Assembly: GCF_000472785.1 (NCBI RefSeq) | Contig: NZ_AXAL01000018.1 | Location: forward strand, 62,001-126,000 | DNA: 64,000 nucleotides | Source of the DNA: Mesorhizobium loti CJ3sym | GTDB taxonomy: Bacteria; Pseudomonadota; Alphaproteobacteria; Rhizobiales; Rhizobiaceae | Direction: 5' to 3' | Part shown: one piece after another, positions 52,848-61,830 of the stretch | How the letters are laid out: the number at the start of each line of letters is the position of its first letter | Position numbering within the stretch: position 1 is the first letter of the stretch | Made by a program: the position numbers and the translations under genes | The notes under the pieces: generated by a model | The model's input: only the letters and a program-made list of their open reading frames with translations | What the model was told of the DNA's origin: nothing | The model's database searches: none

Positions 52848-53897
52848 TCAATTCTCGGCGCCGAGGCCGCGTGCCAGCTTGGCGTCGCGGTCATAGGCCC
52901 TGACGATTTCCGCCACCAGCGGATGGCGAACGACGTCGATATCGTTGAAGCGCACGGTGACCGCGCCGGCCACGCCGTCGAGGACACGCAAGGCTTCGAC
53001 CAGGCCGGATTTCGTGCTCGAAGGCAGATCGATCTGCGTCGGATCGCCGGTCACGATCATGCGCGAGTTCTCGCCAAGACGGGTCAGGAACATCTTCATC
53101 TGCATCGGCGTGGTGTTCTGCGCCTCGTCGAGGATGACCGCCGCATGCGCCAGCGTACGGCCGCGCATGAAGGCGAGCGGGGCGATTTCGATAACTTCGG
53201 CGGCAATGGCGCGCTCGACCTTGTCGGCCGGCATCATGTCGTAGAGCGCGTCGTAGAGCGGCCGCAGATAGGGATCGACCTTCTCTTTCATGTCGCCAGG
53301 CAGGAAGCCCAGCCGCTCGCCGGCCTCGACCGCCGGCCGCGACAGAATGATGCGTTCAACCATGCCGCGCTCAAGAAGCATCGCGGCATGCGCGACAGCC
53401 AGATAGGTCTTGCCGGTGCCGGCCGGACCGATGCCGAAGACGAGTTCCGACCGCTCCAACGCCCGCATATAGGCATCCTGGTTGAGCGAACGGGCATAGA
53501 TGGTCTTCTTGCGGGTGGCGATCTGGGCGGCGGAGACCTTGCCCTTGCGCTCCAGCGTCGGCAGCGTCAGTTGATCGTCGGCGGCGACCGCCATGCGCAC
53601 GGCGCCGTCGACGTCGGACTGGCCGATATCAACGCCCTTCTGCAGAATGCCGTACAGATTGTCCAAGGCACGGCGCGCCTGCTCGGCGGCCGAAGCCGAC
53701 CCCTTGATGGTCAACTGGTTGCCGCGCGAGCGGATATCGACACCGAGTTTCTGCTCGAGTCGGGCGAGGTTCTCGTCGAACTGACCGTAGAGGGCGCTGG
53801 CAAGCTTGTTGTTGTCGAAAGTCAGAACGATGTGCGCCATGTCAGAAGCCCCAGATGCCGGTACCGGGGGCAGGTTCTTCAGCTCTGCTGCGCTCAA
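52848..53897 (-). CDS. phoH: PhoH-like ATPase/RNA helicase-like protein
   Basis: The 349-residue protein has a KH-like N-domain (NKLASALYGQFDENLARLEQKLGV) and a PhoH P-loop domain with Walker A GIGPAGTGKTYLA and Walker B AAVILDEAQNT, plus SRMIVTGDPTQIDLP. It is part of the phoH-ybeY-corC RNA-processing set. The TTG at 53897 is taken as the start because GAGGAG precedes it; an ATG at 53840 would give a shorter protein. Confidence 0.95.
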   Translation of the reverse strand: MSAAELKNLPPVPASGASDMAHIVLTFDNNKLASALYGQFDENLARLEQKLGVDIRSRGNQLTIKGSASAAEQARRALDNLYGILQKGVDIGQSDVDGAVRMAVAADDQLTLPTLERKGKVSAAQIATRKKTIYARSLNQDAYMRALERSELVFGIGPAGTGKTYLAVAHAAMLLERGMVERIILSRPAVEAGERLGFLPGDMKEKVDPYLRPLYDALYDMMPADKVERAIAAEVIEIAPLAFMRGRTLAHAAVILDEAQNTTPMQMKMFLTRLGENSRMIVTGDPTQIDLPSSTKSGLVEALRVLDGVAGAVTVRFNDIDVVRHPLVAEIVRAYDRDAKLARGLGAEN

Positions 53898-53929
53898 CCG
53901 TCTCTCCTCATCTGCCGAGGTCTGTGGCT

Positions 53930-53979
53930 ATGCATGTCGTAGTCCCAAAAAACCGGGACCACTTTTGAGCGACATGCAT
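53930..53979. repeat. Intergenic hairpin repeat, CATGTCG type
   Basis: Perfect outer arms ATGCATGTCG and CGACATGCAT enclose CCCAAAA (53944-53950) and TTTTGAG (53963-53969), 6 of 7 paired, around the loop AACCGGGACCAC. It lies between miaB and phoH inside the operon, touching the miaB stop codon. It is the second copy of the element at 16408. Confidence 0.75.
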
Positions 53980-55388
53980 CAGGCCAACTCGGCGAACAGG
54001 CTATTGTAGCCCGTCTTCGTGATTCGCACCCGGATAATGTCACCGATTTCGCCGGCCTTTTCATCAACAATAACGGGCTGCAGCCACGGCGAGCGGCCAA
54101 CCTTCTGGCCAGCTTGGCGGCCGGGCTTCTCGATCAGCGTGTCTATGGTGCTGCCGACCAGGCTCAAGCCGAAATCCTGCTGCTGTTTCAAGAGCAATGC
54201 CTGCAGCCGCTGCAGCCGCTCGTCCTTGACCGTTTCCGGCACGTGATCGGGCATGTCGGCGCCCGGCGTGCCGGGACGCGGCGAATATTTGAACGAGAAG
54301 GCCGAAGCGTAGTTCACCTGGCGCACCAGTTCCATGGTCGCCTCGAAATCGGCTTCGGTCTCGCCGGGGAAGCCGACGATGAAGTCACCGGACAACGCGA
54401 TATCGGCCCGGGCAGTGCGGATGCGGTCGAGCAGCATCAGATAATCTCTCGCCGTATGCCTGCGCTTCATCGCCTTCAGGATCCGGTCGGACCCCGATTG
54501 CACTGGCAGATGCAGATAAGGCATCAGCGCCGGGAGATCTCGGTGAGCCGCGATCAGCTCATCATCCATGTCGCGCGGGTGGCTGGTGGTGTAGCGCAGC
54601 CGCGCCAGCCCGGGAATCTCGGCCAATCTGAACAGCAGACGGCCAAGTCCCCATTCCTCGCCATTGTCGCCCTTGCCATGCCAGGCATTAACGTTCTGGC
54701 CAAGCAGCGTCACCTCGCGCACGCCGGCTTCGGCCAGCCGCTCAGCCTCGGCGACAATCTGGGCCACCGGCCGCGAGACTTCCGAGCCTCTTGTGTAAGG
54801 CACGACGCAGAAGGTGCAGAATTTGTCGCAGCCTTCCTGAACGGTCAGGAAGGCGGTTACGCCGCGCTTGATCACCTCGGCGCGCTTGGGCTGCGGCAGA
54901 TGTTCGAACTTGTCCTCGATGGCGTAATCGGTCTCGACGATCTTCTCGCCGCCACGGACTCTCGCCAGCACGTCGGGCAAGCGGTGATAGGTCTGCGGGC
55001 CGATGACCAGATCGACGGCCGGCGACCGACGGATGATCTCCGCACCTTCGGCCTGTGCCACGCAACCGGCGACACCGATCAGCAGCTCGCGACCCGCAAT
55101 GGCGCGCTCCGCCTTCATGTCGCGGATGCGGCCGAGCTCGGAATAGACCTTTTCGGCGGCTTTTTCCCTGATGTGACAGGTGTTGAGCAGCACCAGATCG
55201 GCGTCGTCGATAACATCGGTCGCGGTATAGCCGTCGGCGGCCAGCGCATCGCCCATGCGCTGTGAATCATAGACGTTCATCTGGCAGCCATAGGTCTTGA
55301 TGAAGACCTTCTTCGCTGCCGTGGCATGCACCGCGGGCTGTCCAGCCGCCGTCCCGATGTCGTCGCTTTCAATCGTGTTCAAGTCCAT
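53979..55388 (-). CDS. miaB: tRNA-2-methylthio-N6-dimethylallyladenosine synthase MiaB
   Basis: The 469-residue radical SAM methylthiotransferase modifies A37. The N-terminal cluster-binding domain has KTYGCQMN, NTCHIREKA and GVAGCVAQAEG. The radical SAM motif is CDKFCTFC, and the TRAM domain is at the C-terminus (STIDTLIEKPGRQAGQKVGRSPWLQ). ATG 55388 (MDLNTIESDD) is preferred to a longer frame. It follows plsC by 74 bases. Confidence 0.96.
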   Translation of the reverse strand: MDLNTIESDDIGTAAGQPAVHATAAKKVFIKTYGCQMNVYDSQRMGDALAADGYTATDVIDDADLVLLNTCHIREKAAEKVYSELGRIRDMKAERAIAGRELLIGVAGCVAQAEGAEIIRRSPAVDLVIGPQTYHRLPDVLARVRGGEKIVETDYAIEDKFEHLPQPKRAEVIKRGVTAFLTVQEGCDKFCTFCVVPYTRGSEVSRPVAQIVAEAERLAEAGVREVTLLGQNVNAWHGKGDNGEEWGLGRLLFRLAEIPGLARLRYTTSHPRDMDDELIAAHRDLPALMPYLHLPVQSGSDRILKAMKRRHTARDYLMLLDRIRTARADIALSGDFIVGFPGETEADFEATMELVRQVNYASAFSFKYSPRPGTPGADMPDHVPETVKDERLQRLQALLLKQQQDFGLSLVGSTIDTLIEKPGRQAGQKVGRSPWLQPVIVDEKAGEIGDIIRVRITKTGYNSLFAELA

Positions 55389-55462
55389 CCGGCGGCTTCT
55401 AACGCCTTTCGATGACAAAAAACAGACGATTCTCGGCATGCGCCCGCGAGCGCATGCCGGCT

Positions 55463-56263
55463 CTAGCGGCTCGGGCGCGGGTCGGCGAGTGCTGCCTGCA
55501 TCATCTCGCGCACCTGGCTTTCCATCAGCCTGGCCGTTTCCTTGCGGTTCGAACCCTTGGCAAAGGCGATCGGCTCACCGAAATGCACTTCGACATCGAG
55601 CGCGCCTTCCGCCAGCAGCACCTTGAGATGCGGCATCAAATCCTCGTCACCGATCCAGGCCGAGATCGGCCGGTGGCGGCGGCCGAGCGGCACGCCGTGC
55701 AGGCGTGTATAGGCGATCGCCACCGGCTGAATGAACACCTGCTCGGCCGCCCCTTCCGAAATCGCCATCGAAGCGGCGCCGAACAGCGTGCTCTTGAAGG
55801 GCAAGATGGCATTGCCGTCACCGGTCGAGCCCTCGGCAAACAACACCATGGCGTCACCCTTGGCCATGCGATTGGCGATCTCGCTTGCCTGGTCGCCCGA
55901 GGAGCGCTTGCGCTCGCGCTCGATGAAGACGGTACGCTGCAGTTTCGACAGCATGCCGATCAGCGGCCAGCCTTCCATATCGGCCCTGGCGATGAATTTC
56001 ACATCGGCAAACGAGCCCAGCACCATGATGTCGGTCCAGGAAATGTGGTTCGAGGCCACCAGCAGGGGCCGCTTGTCGGACAATGCCCCCTTGACATGGA
56101 TGCGGATGCCGAGCGCCCGAACGATCATCCTGTGCCAGATCTTGAGAATGACGGTTTCTGGCCACCAGCCGGTCTTCATCGACAGTATCTGCAACGGCAC
56201 GAGGACCAGCGAGCCGGCAACGACGAGGCCCAGCGCCAGGAAAATCCTGATTTTCTTGATCAT
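55463..56263 (-). CDS. plsC: 1-acyl-sn-glycerol-3-phosphate acyltransferase
   Basis: The 266-residue membrane-associated enzyme makes phosphatidic acid. It has an N-terminal membrane segment (FLALGLVVAGSLVLVPLQIL), then the acyltransferase motifs NHISWTD (NHx4D) and VLFAEGSTGDGN, and a conserved proline motif QPVAIAYTR. It lies 20 bases after rimI and before miaB. Confidence 0.93.
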   Translation of the reverse strand: MIKKIRIFLALGLVVAGSLVLVPLQILSMKTGWWPETVILKIWHRMIVRALGIRIHVKGALSDKRPLLVASNHISWTDIMVLGSFADVKFIARADMEGWPLIGMLSKLQRTVFIERERKRSSGDQASEIANRMAKGDAMVLFAEGSTGDGNAILPFKSTLFGAASMAISEGAAEQVFIQPVAIAYTRLHGVPLGRRHRPISAWIGDEDLMPHLKVLLAEGALDVEVHFGEPIAFAKGSNRKETARLMESQVREMMQAALADPRPSR

Positions 56264-56283
56264 CGCCCTACCCCGGTCTCTGG

Positions 56284-56778
56284 CTAGCGAAGATCGCGGC
56301 GCATGACAAGCGCGCCGGTCGGCCCGCGATCGGGCGACTTGTAGTAATCCGGACGCTTGCCGACCTCACGGAACCCCAGCCGCCGATAGAGGGCGATTGC
56401 CGCGACATTGGTCTCGTCGACCTCAAGAAACAGCGCTTCGGCGCGTTGCACATGCAGTTCGCGCAGCACCGCGTCCATCAGTTGCCAGCCCAGCCCTTGC
56501 CGGCGATGGGATCGCGCCACCGCGACGGTCAGGATCTCGCCCTCGCCGGCCGCCAGCCGGGCCAGCACGAAGCCGACCGGCGGCTTGGCGCCCTGCCCGG
56601 TTTCGCGCGCGGCATAGCCGAACACCGTGTCCTGTCCGAGCAAAGCGGCAAACTCGCCATCAGTCCACGGGCGGACAAAGTCTTCGCGATGCAGCAGCGA
56701 GACCGTAGGGCTGTCGCTGATCTTGAGCGGCTCAAGCGCATAGTCCCGGCGGCGCGGCTGGAGAAAAGGTATGCGCAT
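56284..56778 (-). CDS. rimI: Ribosomal-protein-alanine N-acetyltransferase RimI-like
   Basis: The 164-residue GNAT protein has the coenzyme A-binding loop LTVAVARSHRRQGLGWQLMDAVL and the RimI-type EVDETNVAAIALYRRLGFREVGKRPDYY. Its start overlaps the tsaB stop by one base, and tsaB-rimI pairing is conserved. Acetylation of the S18 N-terminus is the expected reaction by family. Confidence 0.92.
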   Translation of the reverse strand: MRIPFLQPRRRDYALEPLKISDSPTVSLLHREDFVRPWTDGEFAALLGQDTVFGYAARETGQGAKPPVGFVLARLAAGEGEILTVAVARSHRRQGLGWQLMDAVLRELHVQRAEALFLEVDETNVAAIALYRRLGFREVGKRPDYYKSPDRGPTGALVMRRDLR

Positions 56779-57455
56779 TATTTCTCTTGCCTTGAAAGAA
56801 TAAATCCGGCTTGCGGCTTGGCATCCGCGCCGCGCAAATAAAGTGGTTTCGGCCTTTCGCCCTCACCTTTGGAGGCGGCCAGACGTGCATATGTGAAAAT
56901 GTCGGCGGTCGCCGTCTGAGGCCCAATATCGAAACCACGCTTGGCCGAGGCCGCGATCTGTGCCACCCCGGTACCGGCCAGCACCGCGGAGTTGTCTATC
57001 GCCAAGGCAGTGGCTTCTGGCAATGTGGTCACCGCTGGTCCGTAAGTCAAAACTAACATTTTGTCGTACAGCGCGGTATGGATTTCCTCGCGGCCTGCAT
57101 CGAGTGCCGCCAACACGGTGCGGCCGGGAAATGCCATCGCCGCCTCGGCGGCCAGCGCCTCGAGCGTCGTCACCCCGATCGCCGGAATTTTCAACGCCAG
57201 AGCCAGGCCACGCGCCGTGGAGACACCGACACGCAGACCGGTGAAGGAGCCCGGACCGACGGAGACGGCAATGGCACCGAGACCGGCATAATCCGTCGCG
57301 CCGGCCCTCAGCGCCTCGGCAATGACGGCCATCAGGTGCTCGGCATGGCCCTTGCCGAGATCAAGCGCCGAACGGCCAAGCTCCAGTCCGGCCGCCGCAT
57401 CGTAGACGCAGGCGGCGCAGAGGCTGGCGGCACAGTCGATGGCAAGCACTTTCAT
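56778..57455 (-). CDS. tsaB: tRNA threonylcarbamoyladenosine biosynthesis protein TsaB
   Basis: The 225-residue protein has an ASKHA-like N-terminus MKVLAIDCAASLCAACVYD and the conserved GKGHAEHLMAVIAEAL and SVGPGSFTGLRVGVSTARGLAL. It scaffolds TsaD and TsaE in the synthesis of t6A37 on tRNA and lacks its own catalysis. It heads the minus-strand operon that runs to trmB. Spacing and overlaps suggest one main transcript with internal promoters, for example at metK. Confidence 0.94.
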   Translation of the reverse strand: MKVLAIDCAASLCAACVYDAAAGLELGRSALDLGKGHAEHLMAVIAEALRAGATDYAGLGAIAVSVGPGSFTGLRVGVSTARGLALALKIPAIGVTTLEALAAEAAMAFPGRTVLAALDAGREEIHTALYDKMLVLTYGPAVTTLPEATALAIDNSAVLAGTGVAQIAASAKRGFDIGPQTATADIFTYARLAASKGEGERPKPLYLRGADAKPQAGFILSRQEK

Positions 57456-57545
57456 GAGACGACCGGTTGGAAAAACAACTCCCTGTGCCCGCCATGGAGC
57501 GCCACGGCAAGCACAATTTGTTAAGCGGCTTCGGTTCGCGCTTTG

Positions 57546-58649
57546 TCAGACCTGCTCGATGCGCAGCATGTGATTGTCCCAGACGTAATCCGGCTCCGAC
57601 CGTGTTGCGCCGCTGCCCTCGATGATCTCACCGGCGCCTGTTGTTGCCATGAAGCCCAGTCCGTCCGGCGCCAGACCGCACACCTCGACCAGCGCACTGG
57701 TCGAGACGATCCGGCCGCTGGGCGCTTCGATCACGACAAGCGAATTGCCTTCCGGCGAGGACACGGCAACGGTGCCGGTACCAGGATTGGCGGCGACCGA
57801 GCCGATATAGTTGCGGAAGCCGGACAAAACATCCGGCGGCATGTCGATCAGCTGCAATTCCTTGCCGCGCGCGGCACGGCCGACCAACAGCGGACGATCG
57901 GTGCCCGGCCCCCTATACTGGCAGCCGAACCAGACGGTGCCGGATGGGTCGGTGTCCATGTGGCGGATCGATAGCTGGTGCAGGGAAGCCGGCAGTTCGT
58001 GCTTCTCGATCAGGTCGCCGGTGACGCGGTCGATCAGCACATAGGACGGCTTCATGGTCGCGATGTTGAGCTCGGCGCGACCGTAATCCGGATGGGTCTC
58101 GATGCCGCCATTGGCGACCGCGATCGTCCTGCCGTCACCCAGCAGCAGAAGCTCGTGCGGACCCGTGCCGTAGGTCGGGAATTCGCCGATCCGGTTGAAT
58201 TTCGCCCGCGCATCATAGACGCCGACGACGCCGGCGGCGTTGTCGAAATCGTTCTCGGTGGCATAGAGCAAGGTGCCGTCGGGCGAGAACACGCCATGGC
58301 CGAAGAAATGCCGGCCGGTGATGCTGGCGATGGTTTGCGGGGCGTCGTGCCCGGTGTGATCGAAAACGATGGCAAAGGTGCCGGGCTGGCGGGCGAAGAC
58401 CACCGAACGCTTCGACAGGGGATCGAAGGTGACGTCATGGCCGCGATCTGGCAGGTCGATTGTGTGCAGAACCTTGCCGGCCTCGGACAGGACAGCGGCG
58501 CCAAAGCTGCCGTCGCGCTTGACGAAGGCGGTGGCGAAGACGGCATCCGCCGCAAGCGTCGCCGCCCACGCAGGCGTCGCTATCGCAGCGGCAAAGCCAA
58601 TGCCTGCGGCCCGCAGGAAATCTCGGCGGTCAATAAGCGGCGTGCGCAT
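57546..58649 (-). CDS. DUF1513 family protein with Tat signal
   Basis: The 367-residue protein has a twin-arginine signal (DRRDFLRAAGIGFAAAIATPAWA), so it is exported folded to the periplasm. The body is beta-propeller-like with repeated blades, for example GRHFFGHGVFSPDGTLLYATEND, GTGPHELLLLGDGRTIAVANGG and RHMDTDPSGTVWFGCQYRG. This matches DUF1513, seen in iron-linked gene clusters with imelysins. It is last in the run bfd-bfr-diheme-imelysin-DUF1513 and begins 2 bases after the second imelysin gene. Confidence 0.88.
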   Translation of the reverse strand: MRTPLIDRRDFLRAAGIGFAAAIATPAWAATLAADAVFATAFVKRDGSFGAAVLSEAGKVLHTIDLPDRGHDVTFDPLSKRSVVFARQPGTFAIVFDHTGHDAPQTIASITGRHFFGHGVFSPDGTLLYATENDFDNAAGVVGVYDARAKFNRIGEFPTYGTGPHELLLLGDGRTIAVANGGIETHPDYGRAELNIATMKPSYVLIDRVTGDLIEKHELPASLHQLSIRHMDTDPSGTVWFGCQYRGPGTDRPLLVGRAARGKELQLIDMPPDVLSGFRNYIGSVAANPGTGTVAVSSPEGNSLVVIEAPSGRIVSTSALVEVCGLAPDGLGFMATTGAGEIIEGSGATRSEPDYVWDNHMLRIEQV

Positions 58650-58651
58650 GC

Positions 58652-59734
58652 TCAGTCCCCATCCAGCGACGAGAAGCCGGCGGTCAGGCCGAATTCAGCA
58701 GTCAGCCTGGTGCCAATCAGGGTCGACAGGCTGGAGGTGATCAGGGTGAAATGCTCGAGTTTTTCACGCAGCGCCGGGTCCGCAAGCGCCTTGTCGATCG
58801 GACCCGGGACGGATTTCGCGGTGGCGACGCCATTGACCAGCTGGATATGGATCGAGTCCGCCATCCAGCGCGAATCCGGCGGCAAGGCATCGCCAAGCGT
58901 GGAGGCCTGGAACAGCGCATCTATGCCGGCGAGATTTCCAGCCAGCGATGTGGTGGTGTTTTGCGAACGCCAATAAATCGCCTGTTTCGGCTTGTCCGCA
59001 TCGGGCCTGCCGCCCAGAAAACCTTTTAAGCGGACATCCCTTACCATCTCCAATTCATTGATGAAAACGTCGACCAGTTCGGTCACCGCCTCGTTGCCGT
59101 CGCGGTAGAGCGGGTTCTGCGGCCCCGGATTGGCCCACAGTGCGGCAAAGCCGTCCGACTTGTTCCAGGCTGCGCTGACTTCGCCGGCCATGGTTTCGAT
59201 ATTGCCGGCAACCGCCGCGCCATAGGCGCAGCGATAGGGATCATCCTTGCCCGCCAGTGCATCGGCGCCGTCGCCGAAAAGCACGAATTCCAGCGCGCCA
59301 AACCCTTGCATGGCAATGCTCTTGCCCGCCAGCTGTGTCGGGTTGACGGCGGTCGGGTCCTTGGCGGACAATACCGCCTGCACCTGTTTCAAGCCGAGGC
59401 CCTTGCGATCCGGCCAATAGAGAATGCGCTCCAGCCGACTGTTCTCCTTGATCGGCCCAAATCCGATGATCTCGGCCGACGACCAGGCATACACCGTATC
59501 GGAGAACTCAGCTCGCGCGGCTTCGAGTTCCCCTTGCGACGGCGCTTCGCAGAGCTTGTGCATCGCCGCCGCGAGGCGATCCGCATGCACACGCAGACCA
59601 GCATAGGCCGGGCGGACAAAGCCATCGATCGCCCGCTGGATAATGTCGGAGGCTCTTACCGCCGCCGATGCTGGACAGGCAGCCAGTAGGGCCAGCGGAA
59701 GAACGAGAACCAGTACAGAGCGCTTCAGCATCAC
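58652..59734 (-). CDS. Imelysin family protein, degenerate motif (second imelysin)
   Basis: The 360-residue protein has an export signal; LALLAAC could be a lipobox, or cleavage may follow CPASA. The imelysin fold shows as paired helical bundles (ILYWPDRKGLGLKQVQAVL and GNEAVTELVDVFINELEMVRDVRLKGFLGG). The family motif GxHxxE reads GFGALE (144-149), so the His is lost but the Glu remains. It overlaps the diheme gene by 4 bases. It is distinct from the intact imelysin at 62204. A role in periplasmic iron handling is inferred from context. Confidence 0.85.
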   Translation of the reverse strand: MMLKRSVLVLVLPLALLAACPASAAVRASDIIQRAIDGFVRPAYAGLRVHADRLAAAMHKLCEAPSQGELEAARAEFSDTVYAWSSAEIIGFGPIKENSRLERILYWPDRKGLGLKQVQAVLSAKDPTAVNPTQLAGKSIAMQGFGALEFVLFGDGADALAGKDDPYRCAYGAAVAGNIETMAGEVSAAWNKSDGFAALWANPGPQNPLYRDGNEAVTELVDVFINELEMVRDVRLKGFLGGRPDADKPKQAIYWRSQNTTTSLAGNLAGIDALFQASTLGDALPPDSRWMADSIHIQLVNGVATAKSVPGPIDKALADPALREKLEHFTLITSSLSTLIGTRLTAEFGLTAGFSSLDGD

Positions 59735-61332
59735 AGTGCCTCCAGGAATTTCAGCAGCGCGTCACGCTCGGCCGCGTTGGCGGCGGCAAAGCGGTCGCGC
59801 GCCTTCTGCGCCTCGCCACCATGCCACAGGATCGCCTCGGTCAAGCTGCGCGCGCGGCCGTCGTGCAGAAAGAAGGAATTGCCGTTGACGGTCTCGGTGA
59901 GGCCTATGCCCCAGAGTGGCGGGGTGCGCCATTCGCTGCCCGTTGCATCGCCCACCGCCTGGCCGTCAGCCAGATCCGGGCCCATGTCGTGCAGCAGGAA
60001 ATCGGAATAGGGCCAAATCAGCTGGAAGGCCTGCGCCTTGTTGGGTGCGTCGCGGCGGGTGACGAATTTCGGCGTATGGCAGGCAATGCAGCCGATTTCA
60101 TAGAAGACCTTCTTGCCGGCGAGCACATCAGGCGCAGCGAGATCGCGGCGCGCCGGGACGGCCAGGTTCTGCGAATAGAAGGTGACGAGACCCATCACCG
60201 GCGGCGGAGCCTCGACCGCGCCGAGCCGAGCCTGCACGCCATTCGGCATGGCGAGGCATTTTGCCTGCGCGGCGGTGCAATCGCCCCAGTGTTTGGGTTC
60301 TTCCGGCGTCGAGATGCCGATGTCGCCGGCAAAAGCATCCGCCGCCTGCTGGCGGATCGACGCCGTCTGCGCCTTCCAGCCGAAGCGGCCAAGCGTCAGT
60401 TCCCCGCCGCGGCCGTCGCGCACGATGTTGGGCCTGCCGGAAATGCCGTCACCATCCAAATCGTCCGGATCAGCATGGGCCAGAATGTCAGCCGGCGCGA
60501 TCTGCTCGATCAGGCCCAGGCCGATCATCGGCGGCGTCAGGCGCGGCGACAACGTGGTGCGCGGATCGAATGGCCCATAGGCGAGACCGGTGACCGAGTA
60601 GCTGGGCTTGCGCAGGGAAACCATGGTGCCGTCCGTCAGCTTTACCTTACGCTCGAGATAGTCGACATGCATCTTGCCTTCGCCGCGCAGGCCGGGCACC
60701 GCCAGCTCCTGCAACTGCGTGCCATAGACCGGATCGGGGAAATTGAGCAGTTGGTGGCTGGCGAGGGCCGCCTTCTCTTCGGCGCTGCTGGCATCGCGCG
60801 CCAACCGCAGGAACATCGAGGTGGTGCCGGTATCGCCTTGCGGCGGACGGCCGCGGCCGTCTTTCAGATGGCAGTTCTGGCAGGCGCGTTCGTTGAACAG
60901 CGGGCCAAGCCCGTCCGACGCCTGCGTCGAGGACGGCGACGACACCCAGTTCTTGCGAAACAAAGCATTGCCGAGTTTGAAAGTGCCCTCTTCCTCGAAG
61001 GTGATGTTGGCCGAGGATTGCGAAAAGGAATCGCGGCTGACCTCTTTTTCCGAGGTCCCTGCGCCACCTTGCATCAGCTCGAACGGCTCGGGTTTGGAGA
61101 AATCCGTGGTCGGCCTGGTTATGACGGTGACGCGCGCCTGATCTCCGGCGTTGAGGTCGGTGCGCGTGGTGGCAAGGCCTGCAGGCTGGAGATCGCCGGC
61201 CATCGCGGACGATGTCAGCGCCAGCACGAGAATGGTACAGCGCCGAGCAGCCGACAGGGCTGGCGTTTTTCGAAGGGGCGGCGAGCCGGCGGCCCGCCGC
61301 AAGCGGCGCGAGAATTCTAAGAGGCGCCGCAT
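59731..61332 (-). CDS. Di-haem oxidoreductase family protein (DUF1111, cytochrome c-like)
   Basis: The 533-residue exported protein has two CxxCH haem c sites: CQNCH (151-155) and CIACH (415-419). DPDDLDGDGISGRPN (288-302) is an acidic loop that could bind calcium. The N-terminus is long (about 45 residues), with its signal peptide centred on ILVLALTSSAMA. DUF1111 proteins occur with imelysins in iron uptake clusters and are thought to be redox partners. It starts 12 bases after bfr and overlaps the second imelysin gene by 4 bases. Confidence 0.9.
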   Translation of the reverse strand: MRRLLEFSRRLRRAAGSPPLRKTPALSAARRCTILVLALTSSAMAGDLQPAGLATTRTDLNAGDQARVTVITRPTTDFSKPEPFELMQGGAGTSEKEVSRDSFSQSSANITFEEEGTFKLGNALFRKNWVSSPSSTQASDGLGPLFNERACQNCHLKDGRGRPPQGDTGTTSMFLRLARDASSAEEKAALASHQLLNFPDPVYGTQLQELAVPGLRGEGKMHVDYLERKVKLTDGTMVSLRKPSYSVTGLAYGPFDPRTTLSPRLTPPMIGLGLIEQIAPADILAHADPDDLDGDGISGRPNIVRDGRGGELTLGRFGWKAQTASIRQQAADAFAGDIGISTPEEPKHWGDCTAAQAKCLAMPNGVQARLGAVEAPPPVMGLVTFYSQNLAVPARRDLAAPDVLAGKKVFYEIGCIACHTPKFVTRRDAPNKAQAFQLIWPYSDFLLHDMGPDLADGQAVGDATGSEWRTPPLWGIGLTETVNGNSFFLHDGRARSLTEAILWHGGEAQKARDRFAAANAAERDALLKFLEAL

Positions 61333-61344
61333 TCCCGCATGCCT

Positions 61345-61830
61345 TTACTCCGCCTCGTTGGCCGAGTCGGCATTGAGCTGGCCGTACTTTTCCTCGCCGA
61401 TCGAGGCGAGCAGGTCGAGCTGAGTCTCGAGAAAGTCGATGTGACCTTCCTCGTCAGCCAGCAGATCCTCGAACAGCTTCATCGTCACGTAGTCGCCCAC
61501 CTCGTGGCAGATTTCGCGCGAACGCTTGTAGGCGGTGCGTGCGTCATATTCACCGGCAAGGTCGGATTCGAGTACTTCCTTGACGTTCTGCCCGATGCGC
61601 AGCGGCGCCACGGACTGCAGGTTCGGATGGCCTTCGAGAAAGATGATGCGGGCGATGAGCTTGTCGGCGTGGTGCATCTCCTCGATCGATTCGGCCCGCT
61701 CCTTCTTTGCCAGCTTGGTGTATCCCCAATCCTCCAAAAGACGGAAATGCACCCAATATTGATTGACGGCTCCGAGCTCCAGAAAAAGAGCCTCGTTAAG
61801 CCGCTCGATGATCTGAATTTCGCCTTTCAT
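61345..61830 (-). CDS. bfr: Bacterioferritin
   Basis: The 161-residue ferritin has all ferroxidase ligands, at E. coli numbering: Glu18, Glu51, His54, Glu94, Glu127 and His130. Met52 (EEMHHADKL), the inter-subunit haem ligand, is also present. It stores iron as a 24-mer. Its start codon lies inside the bfd gene (35-base overlap). Adjacent to a diheme/imelysin cluster, it would be the storage end of an iron pathway. Confidence 0.97.
   Translation of the reverse strand: MKGEIQIIERLNEALFLELGAVNQYWVHFRLLEDWGYTKLAKKERAESIEEMHHADKLIARIIFLEGHPNLQSVAPLRIGQNVKEVLESDLAGEYDARTAYKRSREICHEVGDYVTMKLFEDLLADEEGHIDFLETQLDLLASIGEEKYGQLNADSANEAE

Noticed and set aside
59668..61320. 550-codon plus-strand open frame
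   Set aside because: It is antisense to the diheme gene, whose two CxxCH sites show the true strand.
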